A stretch of DNA of 64,000 nucleotides from CAZUZS01 sp964624795 (GCA_964624795.1 CAZUZS010000020.1:1-64000), one strand, 5' to 3'; shown: positions 9,276-17,955, counted from the stretch's first letter. Numbers and translations: made by a program. Notes: a model not told the origin generated them from the letters alone.

Positions 9276-10274
9276 TTAGAGATTAATATCCTTCAGATAT
9301 TGAGCCGCGTCTTCCGGACTGGTGGGATTGATGTGAAAGCCTGTGCCCCATTCAAACCCTGCAACCCGTGTCAGTTTGGGCATGAATTCAATGTGCCAGT
9401 GATACGATTCAATGGGGGCGTCCTGCATCGGCGATGTGTGGATGACAAAATTGAATGGGGGCGTTTTGAGAGCGGCGTTAACACGTCCCAGCACATCTTT
9501 CATGGTAATGGCCAGATGCCTGAGCATTTCGTCGGAAATCGTTTCATAATGTGAAAAGTGAGTCTTGGGCAAAATCCAGGTCTCAAACGGGAAACGAGGG
9601 GCGTAGGGTTCTATCGCAATAAAGTATTCTTCATCAAAGACCACCCGAACACCATCCTTTAACTCCTGGCGGATTATGTCGCAAAATATGCAGCGCTCTT
9701 TGTAATTGAAATAAACCTTGGCACCTTCCATTTCCTCCACCACCGTTTTGGGAATGATGGGGGTTGCAATAAGTTGCGAATGCGTGTGTTCAAGCGAAGC
9801 GCCGGCCGTCATGCCGTGATTCTTGAAAACCATCACGTATTTCAGCCGAATATCTCTTTTCAAATCGCGGATCCGGTCCCGAAAAATTCCAAAAACATCA
9901 TGAATTGTCTGGATTTCGAGATCGGCCAGGTCTTTCATGTGATCGGGTGTTTCGATGATAACTTCGTGGGCGCCAACCCCGTTCATTTTGTCGTAAATCC
10001 CATCGCCCTGGCGGTTTAGCTGGCCCTCGACCCGCAAAGCGGGGTATTTGTTGGGAACGACACGCAACGTCCAGCCAGGTTTGTCGCGGGAGGATTTATC
10101 AGGTCGGATCGCAAAAATTTCGGGAGGCGTTTTATCTTCGTTTCCGTAACAGAAAGGGCAAAAACCGCCACTCTTTTTCTCTTCAAACTCAGCGAAATCC
10201 GAAGGCCTTTTTCCTCTCTCTGTCGAAATTATCACCCATCTGCCAATCACCGGGTCTTTTCTTAATTCAGGCAT
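9276..10274 (-). CDS. galT: Galactose-1-phosphate uridylyltransferase
   Basis: HIT-superfamily nucleotidyltransferase of 332 aa exchanging UMP between UDP-glucose and hexose 1-phosphate in the Leloir pathway. The active-site HTHSQ (His163, nucleophile His165) and the C-terminal ESYHWHIEFMPKLTR are present. Zinc-type cysteine pairs occur at FCPFC (Cys39/Cys42) and CIFC. Start is the ATG at 10274. The upstream sequence is very AT-rich and runs into the assembly gap 56 bases away, so the promoter may be partly missing. galK and galE are not nearby, so true substrate range is open (GalT versus a related hexose-1-P uridylyltransferase). Confidence 0.88.
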   Translation of the reverse strand: MPELRKDPVIGRWVIISTERGKRPSDFAEFEEKKSGGFCPFCYGNEDKTPPEIFAIRPDKSSRDKPGWTLRVVPNKYPALRVEGQLNRQGDGIYDKMNGVGAHEVIIETPDHMKDLADLEIQTIHDVFGIFRDRIRDLKRDIRLKYVMVFKNHGMTAGASLEHTHSQLIATPIIPKTVVEEMEGAKVYFNYKERCIFCDIIRQELKDGVRVVFDEEYFIAIEPYAPRFPFETWILPKTHFSHYETISDEMLRHLAITMKDVLGRVNAALKTPPFNFVIHTSPMQDAPIESYHWHIEFMPKLTRVAGFEWGTGFHINPTSPEDAAQYLKDINL

Positions 10275-10330
10275 ATACTAATAAAATTTTAGGTTATTCA
10301 ATAATTTTTAATCACTTATAAATATAACGA

Positions 10331-10430
10331 NNNNNNNNNNNNNNNNNNNNNNNNNNNNNNNNNNNNNNNNNNNNNNNNNNNNNNNNNNNNNNNNNNNNNN
10401 NNNNNNNNNNNNNNNNNNNNNNNNNNNNNN
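10331..10430. other. Assembly gap (100 N)
   Basis: Exactly 100 N, the conventional placeholder for a scaffold join of unknown length. Order and distance across it are not certain. The 55 bases right of the gap, before the lipoprotein stop, hold nothing recognisable. Confidence 0.98.
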
Positions 10431-10485
10431 TACTACTCGAAAATCTCCAGCCGCACTGCGCCCTGTTTTACGTGAATCCGCAATT

Positions 10486-11253
10486 TTACTCGACACCGGG
10501 CAGTTTGTACCGCACCGAACTGAAAAAGGGGCTCTTCCACTCTTTTCGCTCCAGGTCGACAACGAGCCCATTCACAGTTACATTAGAATCCCAGATTACA
10601 TGCCCTTCATTCTCCGCCGATGGCTGCCGGTAGATAAGATCGCATTTCTTCAAAATGGATTTCACCCCTTTCACCGGCCGAAAGAAATCGACCTCTACCT
10701 GGTATATCTTCTCATCCGCTTTGCGAATAAAGAGTGTGATGCCGTGCTTAACCTCCTCCGAACTCTCGGTGGTTACTTCCAATACTGTTTCTTCGTGGCT
10801 GCCAAGGCCGAGGTTGCTGTAGAACAACTGGTAGGTTTTGGCGTAGTCATCCTCGATTTTTCCTTTCGAACCGAATAACCTCTGTAAGTATTCCTTTGGG
10901 TAAAATACGCCGGCACTGCTGTCGTAGTAGGTAAATGGACTATAAAGATTAATATACTCAAATCCGGCAGATGGCGCCCAAACATAAGCCGAGTCAAATT
11001 GCGAATTATGAAACTTCAGCCAGTTCACAGTCCTCCGGTCGATAAATATTTTCTGATTTCTCTTAAGATGACCAAGAATGCGGCCGTTTGGTTTTTGCCT
11101 CACATTTTCACGCGTAACCGTGATGAACGCCGAATCGGGAATGGCAGTAATCTCCGGCAGCGCGACAATACTCTTCTTCAGGAATTTGGGTTGGCAAGCC
11201 AGCACCAGCAGGGTCAGAAGGACAAAAAATTTTGCATTCTTCAGATTTAACAT
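10486..11253 (-). CDS. Lipoprotein with N-terminal SH3-like domain
   Basis: Unrecognised protein of 255 aa. It begins with a lipoprotein signal (KFFVLLTLLVLAC, lipidated Cys20), so it should be anchored in the membrane facing the periplasm. Residues about 45-100 read like a bacterial SH3b fold (ITVTRENVRQKPNGRILGHL, then IFIDRRTVNWLKF and AYVWAPS). Such domains usually bind peptidoglycan or peptides. The remaining 150 residues are mixed alpha/beta with no motif I know. The gene ends 55 bases before the assembly gap and is complete. Function unknown. Confidence 0.7.
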   Translation of the reverse strand: MLNLKNAKFFVLLTLLVLACQPKFLKKSIVALPEITAIPDSAFITVTRENVRQKPNGRILGHLKRNQKIFIDRRTVNWLKFHNSQFDSAYVWAPSAGFEYINLYSPFTYYDSSAGVFYPKEYLQRLFGSKGKIEDDYAKTYQLFYSNLGLGSHEETVLEVTTESSEEVKHGITLFIRKADEKIYQVEVDFFRPVKGVKSILKKCDLIYRQPSAENEGHVIWDSNVTVNGLVVDLERKEWKSPFFSSVRYKLPGVE

Positions 11254-11320
11254 TTACTTCTCCGGATAAAACAGCTTTAAATATAAAATCACATTGGCGG
11301 GACACAAGCCGTTTTTAAAT

Positions 11321-11446
11321 TTAACGACGGGCAGCAAAGCGCCTCCCCGCGTCCAAATAGAAACCGGTGCAGCCATTCAGCGGCTCAGTTTTGGAATACC
11401 GCTCCGAAAGACCGCGGGCAAGCTCAATTCGGTTGCTGCGGCTCAT
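11321..11446 (-). CDS. Possible 41-aa small protein
   Basis: A 41-codon frame beginning MSRSNRIELARGLSERY and ending FAARR, with AGGGAA four bases before the ATG. It lies 67 bases upstream of the lipoprotein gene on the same strand. It is basic (many Arg) and resembles nothing I know. Codon choice looks like neighbouring genes, but an open plus-strand frame overlaps it, so chance is a real alternative. Confidence 0.3.
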   Translation of the reverse strand: MSRSNRIELARGLSERYSKTEPLNGCTGFYLDAGRRFAARR

Positions 11447-11544
11447 ATTTCCCTGCAATTCAATTATTAATGAATATTTAACACAATTGAAACAAAATCA
11501 TAACAAAATCGAACTAAATTTAAGAAGTGATGGAATTGTGAAAT

Positions 11545-11573
11545 TTGTCAATAGAAACAGGAGTTTATAAAAT
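11545..11573 (+). promoter_or_regulatory. Sigma-70-type promoter of the DUF2188 gene
   Basis: TTGTCA (11545-11550), 17-base spacer, TAAAAT (11568-11573). This places the start of transcription near 11580, about 30 bases before the ATG. The surrounding 100 bases are strongly AT-rich, as expected for a promoter. Confidence 0.6.
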
Positions 11574-11610
11574 ATTTTTGGTAAAATAGAAAAGTGCAAG
11601 GAGAAATAAT

Positions 11611-11811
11611 ATGTCAGCTCGAAATATATTCAGGGTGATTCCCAACGGCGAGAACTGGGAAATCAAAAAGAATGGGCAAATACTGGACTCACATCTTCAA
11701 AAGGAAGTGGCAATGCGCAAGGCTCGGAAATTGGCACAGAATTCAATCTCAAGTCATGTGCTGGAATACAGGCGCGACGGTTCTATTATTAAGATTGCAA
11801 ATCCAAACTGA
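11611..11811 (+). CDS. DUF2188-like small protein
   Basis: Complete 66-aa protein with AAGGAG seven bases before the ATG and its own promoter. The pattern FRVIPNGENWEIKKNGQ, then a helix rich in Lys/Ala (KEVAMRKARKLAQ) and a closing VLEYRRDGSIIKI matches small DUF2188 proteins (V-P-x-G-x-W-x-V-K ... A...A..LA ... GRDG.I). The family is a compact beta-beta-alpha-beta fold of unknown function, often found alone. It stands between divergent or opposing genes, so context does not help. Cytoplasmic; no signal peptide. Confidence 0.72.
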   Translation: MSARNIFRVIPNGENWEIKKNGQILDSHLQKEVAMRKARKLAQNSISSHVLEYRRDGSIIKIANPN

Positions 11812-11935
11812 GATACAGCATTCTTTAACACCTCTCCGGGTTTATCCCCAACCTGGTTGTTCCCGCCTCTCAATTTCATTTTAATTTAAAAAATCTTGCA
11901 AAACATTCTTGCGCCGCCCGCCGCGGACGGGGATA

Positions 11936-13336
11936 TTATTCGCTTGTTGTGCTAAAAACACGGAGTTTCCCTACCAGGAACACCAGCACCGAGCTTGCCA
12001 GGCCGGGGTACATCGGCTGGACGCCCAGCCAATATTGCAGATCTAAAAGGGAAACGCTGATTCGAAGTGATTGCCAGAGAAAGAAAAGGGAAACGGCAAA
12101 GGGAATCACAAGGTTTAATGCTGTCACCCGCCGGGTCATCCGGAAAAACGCGTAGTAGCTTCCCAGCACGGGGATCAGCATCGGTGGGATAAAAAGTGTG
12201 CCCACCACATACCACAACTGGATTACCGATGGGAATGTAAGCGCCAGCGAAATAGAGAGAACCGCACTGATCACCAGCCCGGCTTGGGTGAGCCTGACCC
12301 GCGCATCATTGCGGGATTTAAACCTGGCAAACAGGTCGTGCCCAATGGTGATGGCCGATAGCAGGAAGGCGCTGTCCACAGTAGACATGATGGTGGCCAG
12401 CAGCCCGGTGAGGAAAAGTCCGGAAAAAAATGGCGCCAGAATTTGGTGGGAAAGCAGCGGGTAGGAAAGGGTGGGCTGAATGTTTTGCAGCAGCGCCCGC
12501 GCATAAAGTCCGGTGGAAGTTGTCAGAAAATCGAAGATCATCCAGAAGATAACGGAAACCAGAATGCCGCGCCGGGCGATTTGCGGGGTGCGGGCGGCGT
12601 AGCACCGCTGATGAAATCCGGGATCGACTAGCGTCCACAAGGCGATAAAAAACCACACCACGATATACTGGGCGCTGTTGCCGCCGGTGAGAGTTAGGTG
12701 GAGTGGCGGCAGGTGTGAACGGAGAAAATGAAGGCCGCCGTATTTCGTCACCAGTTCCGCAAACATCAAAACAAACCCGCCAAACATCAGAACAAATTGC
12801 AGCTTGTCGGTGCGAACCACCGAGCGAAAACCGCCGGAAAGCACGTAAATCATGGAAAAGACTGTTCCAAGCAGAACCGACAGCCACAGGCTCCAGCCGG
12901 TAATCATGCTGATGAGGAGACCAACCATCAAAACGTACGGGGCGGGAAGGGTCATAAAGAAAACAAAAATGGTTCCTAAAATCCCGTTTTTTCGTCCGTA
13001 ATGCTTGTAAAGCTGGTCCGGGATGGAAAGCATTTGTGCTTTTCGAACCCGGCCAGCCAAAACGAAGGCGAACACAATGGCAAAAATGTAGTAGGGTAAT
13101 CCGAACACAAACCAGTTGGAAAGGCCGTAGCGGTAGGTAAATTCCCCCACTCCCAAAATGCCGCCATACCAGGTGGTAACCAGGGTTGCTACAAAAGCCG
13201 GCAAAGTCAGCCGGCGTCCGCCCAGGATAAAATCCTCCTCGCTGGGGCTACCTGTCCGCTGCCGGAATCCGATAAACAGCAGGAGCACCAGGTAGAGAAT
13301 AATGGGTAAGATTTCGAGAATGTGCAGTTTAATCAT
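11936..13336 (-). CDS. Sodium:solute symporter (SSS family), candidate thiamine transporter
   Basis: Inner-membrane protein of 466 aa with about 12-13 predicted membrane segments. SSS features include the N-terminal DFILGGRRLTLPAFVATLVTTWYGG region, in the position of the family's sodium-site helix TM1, and the FLTGLLATIMSTVDSAFLL helix with the conserved ATIMSTVDS motif. It follows thiamine pyrophosphokinase by about 66 bases on the same strand, suggesting cotranscription. The TonB receptor further upstream is under a TPP riboswitch. From this context I infer thiamine or a precursor as substrate; the sequence alone does not show it. No clear ribosome site precedes the ATG. Between its stop and 11812 there is only a weak GC-rich hairpin. 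Confidence 0.8.
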   Translation of the reverse strand: MIKLHILEILPIILYLVLLLFIGFRQRTGSPSEEDFILGGRRLTLPAFVATLVTTWYGGILGVGEFTYRYGLSNWFVFGLPYYIFAIVFAFVLAGRVRKAQMLSIPDQLYKHYGRKNGILGTIFVFFMTLPAPYVLMVGLLISMITGWSLWLSVLLGTVFSMIYVLSGGFRSVVRTDKLQFVLMFGGFVLMFAELVTKYGGLHFLRSHLPPLHLTLTGGNSAQYIVVWFFIALWTLVDPGFHQRCYAARTPQIARRGILVSVIFWMIFDFLTTSTGLYARALLQNIQPTLSYPLLSHQILAPFFSGLFLTGLLATIMSTVDSAFLLSAITIGHDLFARFKSRNDARVRLTQAGLVISAVLSISLALTFPSVIQLWYVVGTLFIPPMLIPVLGSYYAFFRMTRRVTALNLVIPFAVSLFFLWQSLRISVSLLDLQYWLGVQPMYPGLASSVLVFLVGKLRVFSTTSE

Positions 13337-13402
13337 TCTGATTCAAACGAGATTCCGTTCCGAAAATGGGCGGCAACTGCATTCGCGAAGCGGGAAAATT
13401 TC

Positions 13403-14041
13403 TCAGGTTGCTTTCATCGAATTGACAAACACCAGCAGCAGGCCGCTTTCGATGGTGATTTTAATGGGATTCTGGGTGATGATATTGCTGAGCCCCTCCC
13501 GAACGCCGAATTCCAGCGGCTCATCCTTCAGGGCATATTTCATTCCGCGGGTGGTTACCCCTTCCACTTTGCCAATTGGCAGCAGCGAAACATTCTGTCC
13601 CGTGGTGCCGGTATATTCGAAGCTCTCCCGCACCAGAAAAATGCGGGAAAACCGGTCGTAGAGTTCCAGTTCGAATTCGCGGTCGTAACGGGCCAAAACC
13701 GAGAAATTATTCAATGTGTGATCCTGCCTTCCGCCGGTTGTGCCCAGAACTACCACTTTCACGGCACCCTGTTCACGGCAGTAAATCAGCGCTTTTTCCA
13801 GGTCGTTCATATCCTGAGAAGGCCGTCTGATGAACTTCGTTTCGGCCAGCTTGTCCTCCAAAAGCTGACCACCGGAATCCAGGTCGCCGATAACGACCTC
13901 CGGCAGCACACCGCATCCCAGCGCCTGCAAAGCGCCCCCATCGGTGGCAACAATTTGCTCGATCTCGTCAAATGGTATTTCTCGTAATAAGCGGCAATCA
14001 AGCTCGCCGTTGGCAAGTAGCAAAAAGGTCTTCTTTTCCAT
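13403..14041 (-). CDS. Thiamine pyrophosphokinase
   Basis: Cytoplasmic enzyme of 212 aa converting thiamine plus ATP to thiamine pyrophosphate and AMP. Family motifs are IVATDGGAL, EVVIGDLDS, the metal/ATP segment QDMNDLEKAL and GTTGGRQDHTLNN. The C-terminal beta-sandwich region binds thiamine. A TTG start five codons upstream is possible, but the ATG at 14041 is preceded by GAGAGAGGAA and is preferred. It leads an apparent two-gene operon with the SSS symporter. A salvage kinase next to a transporter is the common arrangement in organisms that take up thiamine. Confidence 0.9.
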   Translation of the reverse strand: MEKKTFLLLANGELDCRLLREIPFDEIEQIVATDGGALQALGCGVLPEVVIGDLDSGGQLLEDKLAETKFIRRPSQDMNDLEKALIYCREQGAVKVVVLGTTGGRQDHTLNNFSVLARYDREFELELYDRFSRIFLVRESFEYTGTTGQNVSLLPIGKVEGVTTRGMKYALKDEPLEFGVREGLSNIITQNPIKITIESGLLLVFVNSMKAT

Positions 14042-14130
14042 TTCCTCTCTCTTCAAATATGTAAATCAAATTCATTGGATTTAACATAATTTTCCTGAGT
14101 TCAAACACAGAATGATGTTTTTATTTCGGA

Positions 14131-14153
14131 CGGGATTAACAGAATTTACAGGA
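14131..14153. repeat. Dispersed repeat, partial copy (left arm)
   Basis: CGGGATTAACAGAATTTACAGGA closely matches the left arm of the copy at 21-90 (differences at only a few positions). The right arm with ATCCTGT units is not adjacent, but a full copy lies 220 bases away. Confidence 0.5.
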
Positions 14154-14376
14154 AAAAATGGTATCATGCTATTATGTCGCGCTGTGGATTTAATTGACTT
14201 CTGTTTTATCCCTTTTACTCTCCTCTTAATTGATCAGGAGAACACCTGCATATTATGTGCACGTGCTCTCTAAATTATAAAATCATTTTTTAAAAGAAAA
14301 CAGGGTACCCCAAAATGCAGAGCCATTTTGGGAATTAATTTCTCCAAACAGTCTGTCAAGATTAAAAGCCGCTTCA

Positions 14377-14436
14377 GATTTACAGGATCCAATTTTTGAC
14401 TTCATCCTGTCGATCCTGTTAATCCTGTCAAAATTT
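14377..14436. repeat. Dispersed ACAGGAT/ATCCTGT repeat, copy 2
   Basis: Left arm GATTTACAGGATCC, a short spacer, then three ATCCTGT units at a 9-base period (14404, 14413, 14423) ending in CAAAATTTTA. The arms are inverted relative to each other, so the RNA or single strand can fold. Same layout as 21-90. Confidence 0.65.
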
Positions 14437-14487
14437 TATTCAGCATGGTCATAAAATCCCGTACTTAGAGAAGTTTGGTCCGGGCGA

Positions 14488-15168
14488 TCATCGTTCTTTC
14501 ATTATTCTGTCATAGAAAAATTGAATCTGGTTCGATTCAAAAACATTGATTCCCTTCAGATTAAGTTTGGCGGTTTCTACCATGGCAACCGCCACGGTTT
14601 CTGCCGCAATTGGGCGGTATTTTCTTAAACCGCCTGCCAGCAGAAATGAAAATGCCGGCATCAGCAATTGCGCAATCTTTTCACCGAGGCGGAATTCCTG
14701 CCGGTTACCCAGCAGAAGCGAAGGTCGGAAAATCTGGATGCCGTAAAACAGCAGTTCGGAAATTGCTCTTTCGACTTCTCCTTTAACCCGGTTGTAGAAA
14801 ATTTTGGAATTAACATCCGCGCCCATCGCCGAAACGAGAAGAAACTGCTCCGCCCCGCTTTGCGATGCCAACCTGGCGATTTCGTGCGGATAGTGAAAAT
14901 CCACTTTTGAAAAGGCTTCCTGCGAGCCGGCTTTTTTGATGGTGGTGCCCAGGCAGCAGAAAATGTGATCGGCATTTGTCCAATCTTTTTCTCTTACCAA
15001 ATCATCGAAATTGACCGTGCGTTCCTGTAACTTGGGATGCTCGCGCTGCAACGAACGACGGCTCAAAACGATTACCTTTTCGTATGTTTCATCTTCCAGC
15101 AGAAGATCAAGACAGTGTCCGCCAACCAGCCCGGTGGCACCAACCAGTAGTGCAATTTTATTCGACAT
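14488..15168 (-). CDS. Atypical short-chain dehydrogenase (HTATIP2-like NAD(P)-binding protein)
   Basis: Protein of 226 aa with an N-terminal Rossmann fold. GATGLVGGHCL binds the dinucleotide. CCLGTT, LLVSAMGA and FYNRVKGEVE give the SDR-like triad region (Ser and Tyr-x3-Lys). The whole looks like the atypical SDR group containing TIP30/HTATIP2 and bacterial oxidoreductases, many of unknown substrate. It lies 130 bases after the TPP-controlled TonB receptor on the same strand, so it could be read through from that transcript. A link to thiamine metabolism is only positional. Confidence 0.78.
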   Translation of the reverse strand: MSNKIALLVGATGLVGGHCLDLLLEDETYEKVIVLSRRSLQREHPKLQERTVNFDDLVREKDWTNADHIFCCLGTTIKKAGSQEAFSKVDFHYPHEIARLASQSGAEQFLLVSAMGADVNSKIFYNRVKGEVERAISELLFYGIQIFRPSLLLGNRQEFRLGEKIAQLLMPAFSFLLAGGLRKYRPIAAETVAVAMVETAKLNLKGINVFESNQIQFFYDRIMKER

Positions 15169-15298
15169 ATTTTTTCCCCCAATTTACTACAATTTCCGAC
15201 AAATTAAAATTTTTCGCCGTCCACCCGCGAAAATTTCGCCAAATAATCGCCGAAGAGTGCTACTGCATTTTTGGCAAATTTTCTGCTTGCAGGCGATC

Positions 15299-17770
15299 TC
15301 ACAGATCAAAGCGGGCATTCATGAAAACCTGCCTTCCCGCCGCTGGGAAAAATTCATCGTTTTCGCCATGCAAAATGTAAATTGTATTGAAAATATTTTC
15401 GACATGCAACTGCAGGTTAATCCCGGACAAGCCCGCAGTGCTGGGGAAAGTGTATCCAATCATCCCGTTGAAAACAGTGAAAGGATCGACCACGTTATCT
15501 GCCGCCATGCCATAGAAAACAGATTGGTCTCCATAATTGTTGGTGTACTGCTTCCCCACATGCCGCATACCGGCGGACAACTGAAAATCCCGGAATCGGT
15601 AGGTCGCACGCAAATTGCCCAAGATATCAGGAAACCCGGCGATTGGGTTGCCATCCAGGACTATCTCGCTGCCATCGCTGTTGAAAACCGAATATTTCTC
15701 CAGTTTGTTCTGGCTTACTGTGAAATTGCCGCTCAGCGTCAGGCTGCGCCACAGATTGCCCTGGAAACTGAGCTCCACCCCGGTGTGAGATGCGCGGTCG
15801 GCGTTGCCGGTAACCGGCTGCCCGAAACGGTCCAACTGGCCCTGCTTCACAATTTCATCTCTGAAATCCATGTAAAAGAAATTAAGGTTTGCCTTTACCT
15901 GGGAGCCCTGGTAACCTAGCCCGGCTTCAAAATCGTTCAGTTTTTCCGGTTTCACCAGCGGATCATCAAAATTGTAATTTGCATCGGAATTCAGCTCAAA
16001 TTGGGGGTTCACCGCTCCCCAGCTCTGCGGTGTGCTGGCTTCGGCAGCATCATAGAAATTTTTCAGGCGCGGTTCGCGGCTGGTGCGGGACACACTGCCG
16101 AAAATATTCAGGTTCTCCGACACATTGTAGTTCAGGCCCACCCGCGGATTTAGAAAATAATAATTCAGCGTGAAATCGGTTCCGATGAATTTTTCATCGT
16201 ACAGGCGATAGCGATTGTAGGCAAACTGCAAATCCAGCATAAGAAGCAGGTCGGATCGCAGGCGGTAAAAGGAATGGATGTAGGGCGAAATAATATCTTT
16301 CGCGCCCCGGTATTCATAGTAGCGGCGGTCTCCAATGTAATTCAAGCCGCGGTAATCGCCGGAAACGGCGGACGGCAAATCGCTGCTGCCTTTCTGGACT
16401 CTGCCCCAGTGCAGAGAGCGGTGGAAACGGATTTCGCTGCCTAGCACAATCTGCCCGTGGCTGTGCGTCCACTGCAACTGCGGGAGCCACCCGGCCTGCT
16501 TGTTGTCCACATAAGCACGGATGAGCAGGCTGTTCACATAAATATCCTCCGGATTTCCCTGCACATCGAAGCCGTATTCCGGGGTGAGCCGGTAATAGGA
16601 AAGCGGCGCCCACGATCCGTCGTAATCAAAAAAACCGTAGCCGCGAATGCCGAACAGCGTATTATTAAGCTTCAGGTTTTTGCTCAACTGATACTCGTGA
16701 ATCAACTCCAGGTGCGGCTGGTTGAAATTTTCAATTTCATCCGGGCGTTGAATGGGATTGGCAGTGCGCTTTTCCGGATTGAGTGCATCTTGTTTGGGGA
16801 TGCCATAATATGCCAGGTGGTCGGCAACCGGCCCGCCAAAAAAATGCAGCCGCAGTGAGGAACGTTTCCCAAAACGGGCCGCACCCACAAAAAAACTTTT
16901 GAAATCCGTCCAGGACTGTTCGCGGAATCCATCGCTTTTGATTTGTGAGAACCGGCCGAAAAAGACATAGTGATTTTTCACAAGACCGCTGTTCAACGAA
17001 AGAGAATATTTGCGGGTATTGTAACTGCCATATCCCGCGTAGGCGATAGCTCCCGCATCCTGCAAAAATTGGGACGTCACAATGTTCACCGAGCCGCCTA
17101 TGGCGGGCGGGCCGTAAAATGCGCTCCCCGCGCCCCGTTGCACCTGGATGTCTTCCACATTGCCCATCAAATCCGGGAAATCCAGCCAATAGACGTTGTG
17201 ATCTTCCGGCTCGTTCTGCGGAATGCCGTTTACCATCACCGAGATGCGGCGCTGCCCGAACCCGCGAATTGACAGGTAATTATACCCGATGCCGTTCCCG
17301 TTCTCGGAATAAAATGTGGTGGATGGCAGCTCGCTCAACAACACCGGAAAATCCTGTGCATAATATCGGCTGTCGATTTCCTCTTTGGTGAGGGTAGAAA
17401 AGGCGGCGGGTGTCTCGCCTTCCACTGCACGGGTAGCCACCACCATCACTTCTTTGCCGGCCAATGCAGTCGGCAGAAGTTGAATCTCGACCTTGTCGGT
17501 TTTCCCCGCCTCTACGGCAAGCGGTATCCTGGCTTTTTCATACCCCAGATAGGAAATCACCAGCGTGTAATTGCCCCGTGGTACATTCTGCAAAACAAAC
17601 GTACCGTCTTCATCGCTAACCGTGCCTCTCCTGATTTCCTTCAATTCCAGGTTGGCGCCAACCAGACGATCGCCGCTCTTTTTATCGCTCACCACACCGG
17701 CGATTCTTCCGGTCTGGGCCGCTAGATTTTGCAAAAGCAGAAATGAAAGTAATAAAATCACTCGTTTCAT
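15299..17770 (-). CDS. TonB-dependent outer-membrane receptor, TPP-riboswitch controlled (probable thiamine receptor)
   Basis: Outer-membrane beta-barrel transporter of 823 aa. A signal peptide (VILLLSFLLLQNLAAQ) is followed by a carboxypeptidase-regulatory-like domain (about residues 22-105; GTVSDEDGTFVLQNVPRGNY) and a plug domain (about 115-225; VMVNGIPQNEPEDHN and VQRGAGSAFYGPPAIGG). A barrel of Tyr-rich strands then ends in MNARFDL. The substrate is inferred from the thiamine-pyrophosphate riboswitch in its leader. TonB receptors under TPP control have been predicted as thiamine receptors in Bacteroidetes by comparative genomics. The ATG has GGAAAGG about 8 bases upstream. Confidence 0.88.
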   Translation of the reverse strand: MKRVILLLSFLLLQNLAAQTGRIAGVVSDKKSGDRLVGANLELKEIRRGTVSDEDGTFVLQNVPRGNYTLVISYLGYEKARIPLAVEAGKTDKVEIQLLPTALAGKEVMVVATRAVEGETPAAFSTLTKEEIDSRYYAQDFPVLLSELPSTTFYSENGNGIGYNYLSIRGFGQRRISVMVNGIPQNEPEDHNVYWLDFPDLMGNVEDIQVQRGAGSAFYGPPAIGGSVNIVTSQFLQDAGAIAYAGYGSYNTRKYSLSLNSGLVKNHYVFFGRFSQIKSDGFREQSWTDFKSFFVGAARFGKRSSLRLHFFGGPVADHLAYYGIPKQDALNPEKRTANPIQRPDEIENFNQPHLELIHEYQLSKNLKLNNTLFGIRGYGFFDYDGSWAPLSYYRLTPEYGFDVQGNPEDIYVNSLLIRAYVDNKQAGWLPQLQWTHSHGQIVLGSEIRFHRSLHWGRVQKGSSDLPSAVSGDYRGLNYIGDRRYYEYRGAKDIISPYIHSFYRLRSDLLLMLDLQFAYNRYRLYDEKFIGTDFTLNYYFLNPRVGLNYNVSENLNIFGSVSRTSREPRLKNFYDAAEASTPQSWGAVNPQFELNSDANYNFDDPLVKPEKLNDFEAGLGYQGSQVKANLNFFYMDFRDEIVKQGQLDRFGQPVTGNADRASHTGVELSFQGNLWRSLTLSGNFTVSQNKLEKYSVFNSDGSEIVLDGNPIAGFPDILGNLRATYRFRDFQLSAGMRHVGKQYTNNYGDQSVFYGMAADNVVDPFTVFNGMIGYTFPSTAGLSGINLQLHVENIFNTIYILHGENDEFFPAAGRQVFMNARFDL

Positions 17771-17796
17771 TTGATTTGCCTTTCCAATTCTTTAAA

Positions 17797-17828
17797 TAAA
17801 AAAACCGTTTCCCGGCGTGGAGAAACGG
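17797..17828 (-). terminator. Attenuator terminator of the TPP riboswitch
   Basis: Minus strand: CCGTTTC, 10-base loop, GAAACGG, then TTTTTTTATT. It lies between the aptamer and the TonB receptor ATG, so it fits a transcription-termination expression platform that turns the gene off when TPP is bound. Confidence 0.85.
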
Positions 17829-17864
17829 CTTCATTCTCAAAAAATTGGCTTCGATTTTTGGAGT

Positions 17865-17946
17865 CCATTTCCCTACGCTGGTATTGTCCAGTTCAGGTTC
17901 GAGGGGTATTCTCTCAGCTTTCTTGTTGGAAAAGCACCCCCAACGG
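17865..17946 (-). promoter_or_regulatory. TPP riboswitch (THI element)
   Basis: Read on the minus strand, the conserved THI-box segments appear in order: GGGGGTGCTTTT, GCTGAGAGAATACCC, GAACCTGAACTGG, AATACCAGCGTAGGGAA. The closing P1 helix is CCGTT/AATGG. All core aptamer elements (CUGAGA pyrimidine-sensor side, ACCUGAxCUGG, GCGUAGGGAA) are present. It is followed by an intrinsic terminator and then the TonB receptor gene. Confidence 0.97.
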
Positions 17947-17955
17947 AACGCCGGT

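Larger units (their letters stand above)
14042..14487. other. Gene-free stretch with repeat copies
   Basis: 446 bases between thiamine pyrophosphokinase and the SDR gene. It holds two parts of the ACAGGAT/ATCCTGT repeat family (annotated separately), is otherwise AT-rich and should contain the promoter of the kinase-symporter pair. I see no TPP-riboswitch signature here, unlike at 17865-17946. Confidence 0.5.

Noticed and set aside
10308..10571. Minus-strand frame across the N block
   Set aside because: It reads through the unknown bases of the assembly gap and overlaps the end of a well-supported lipoprotein gene.
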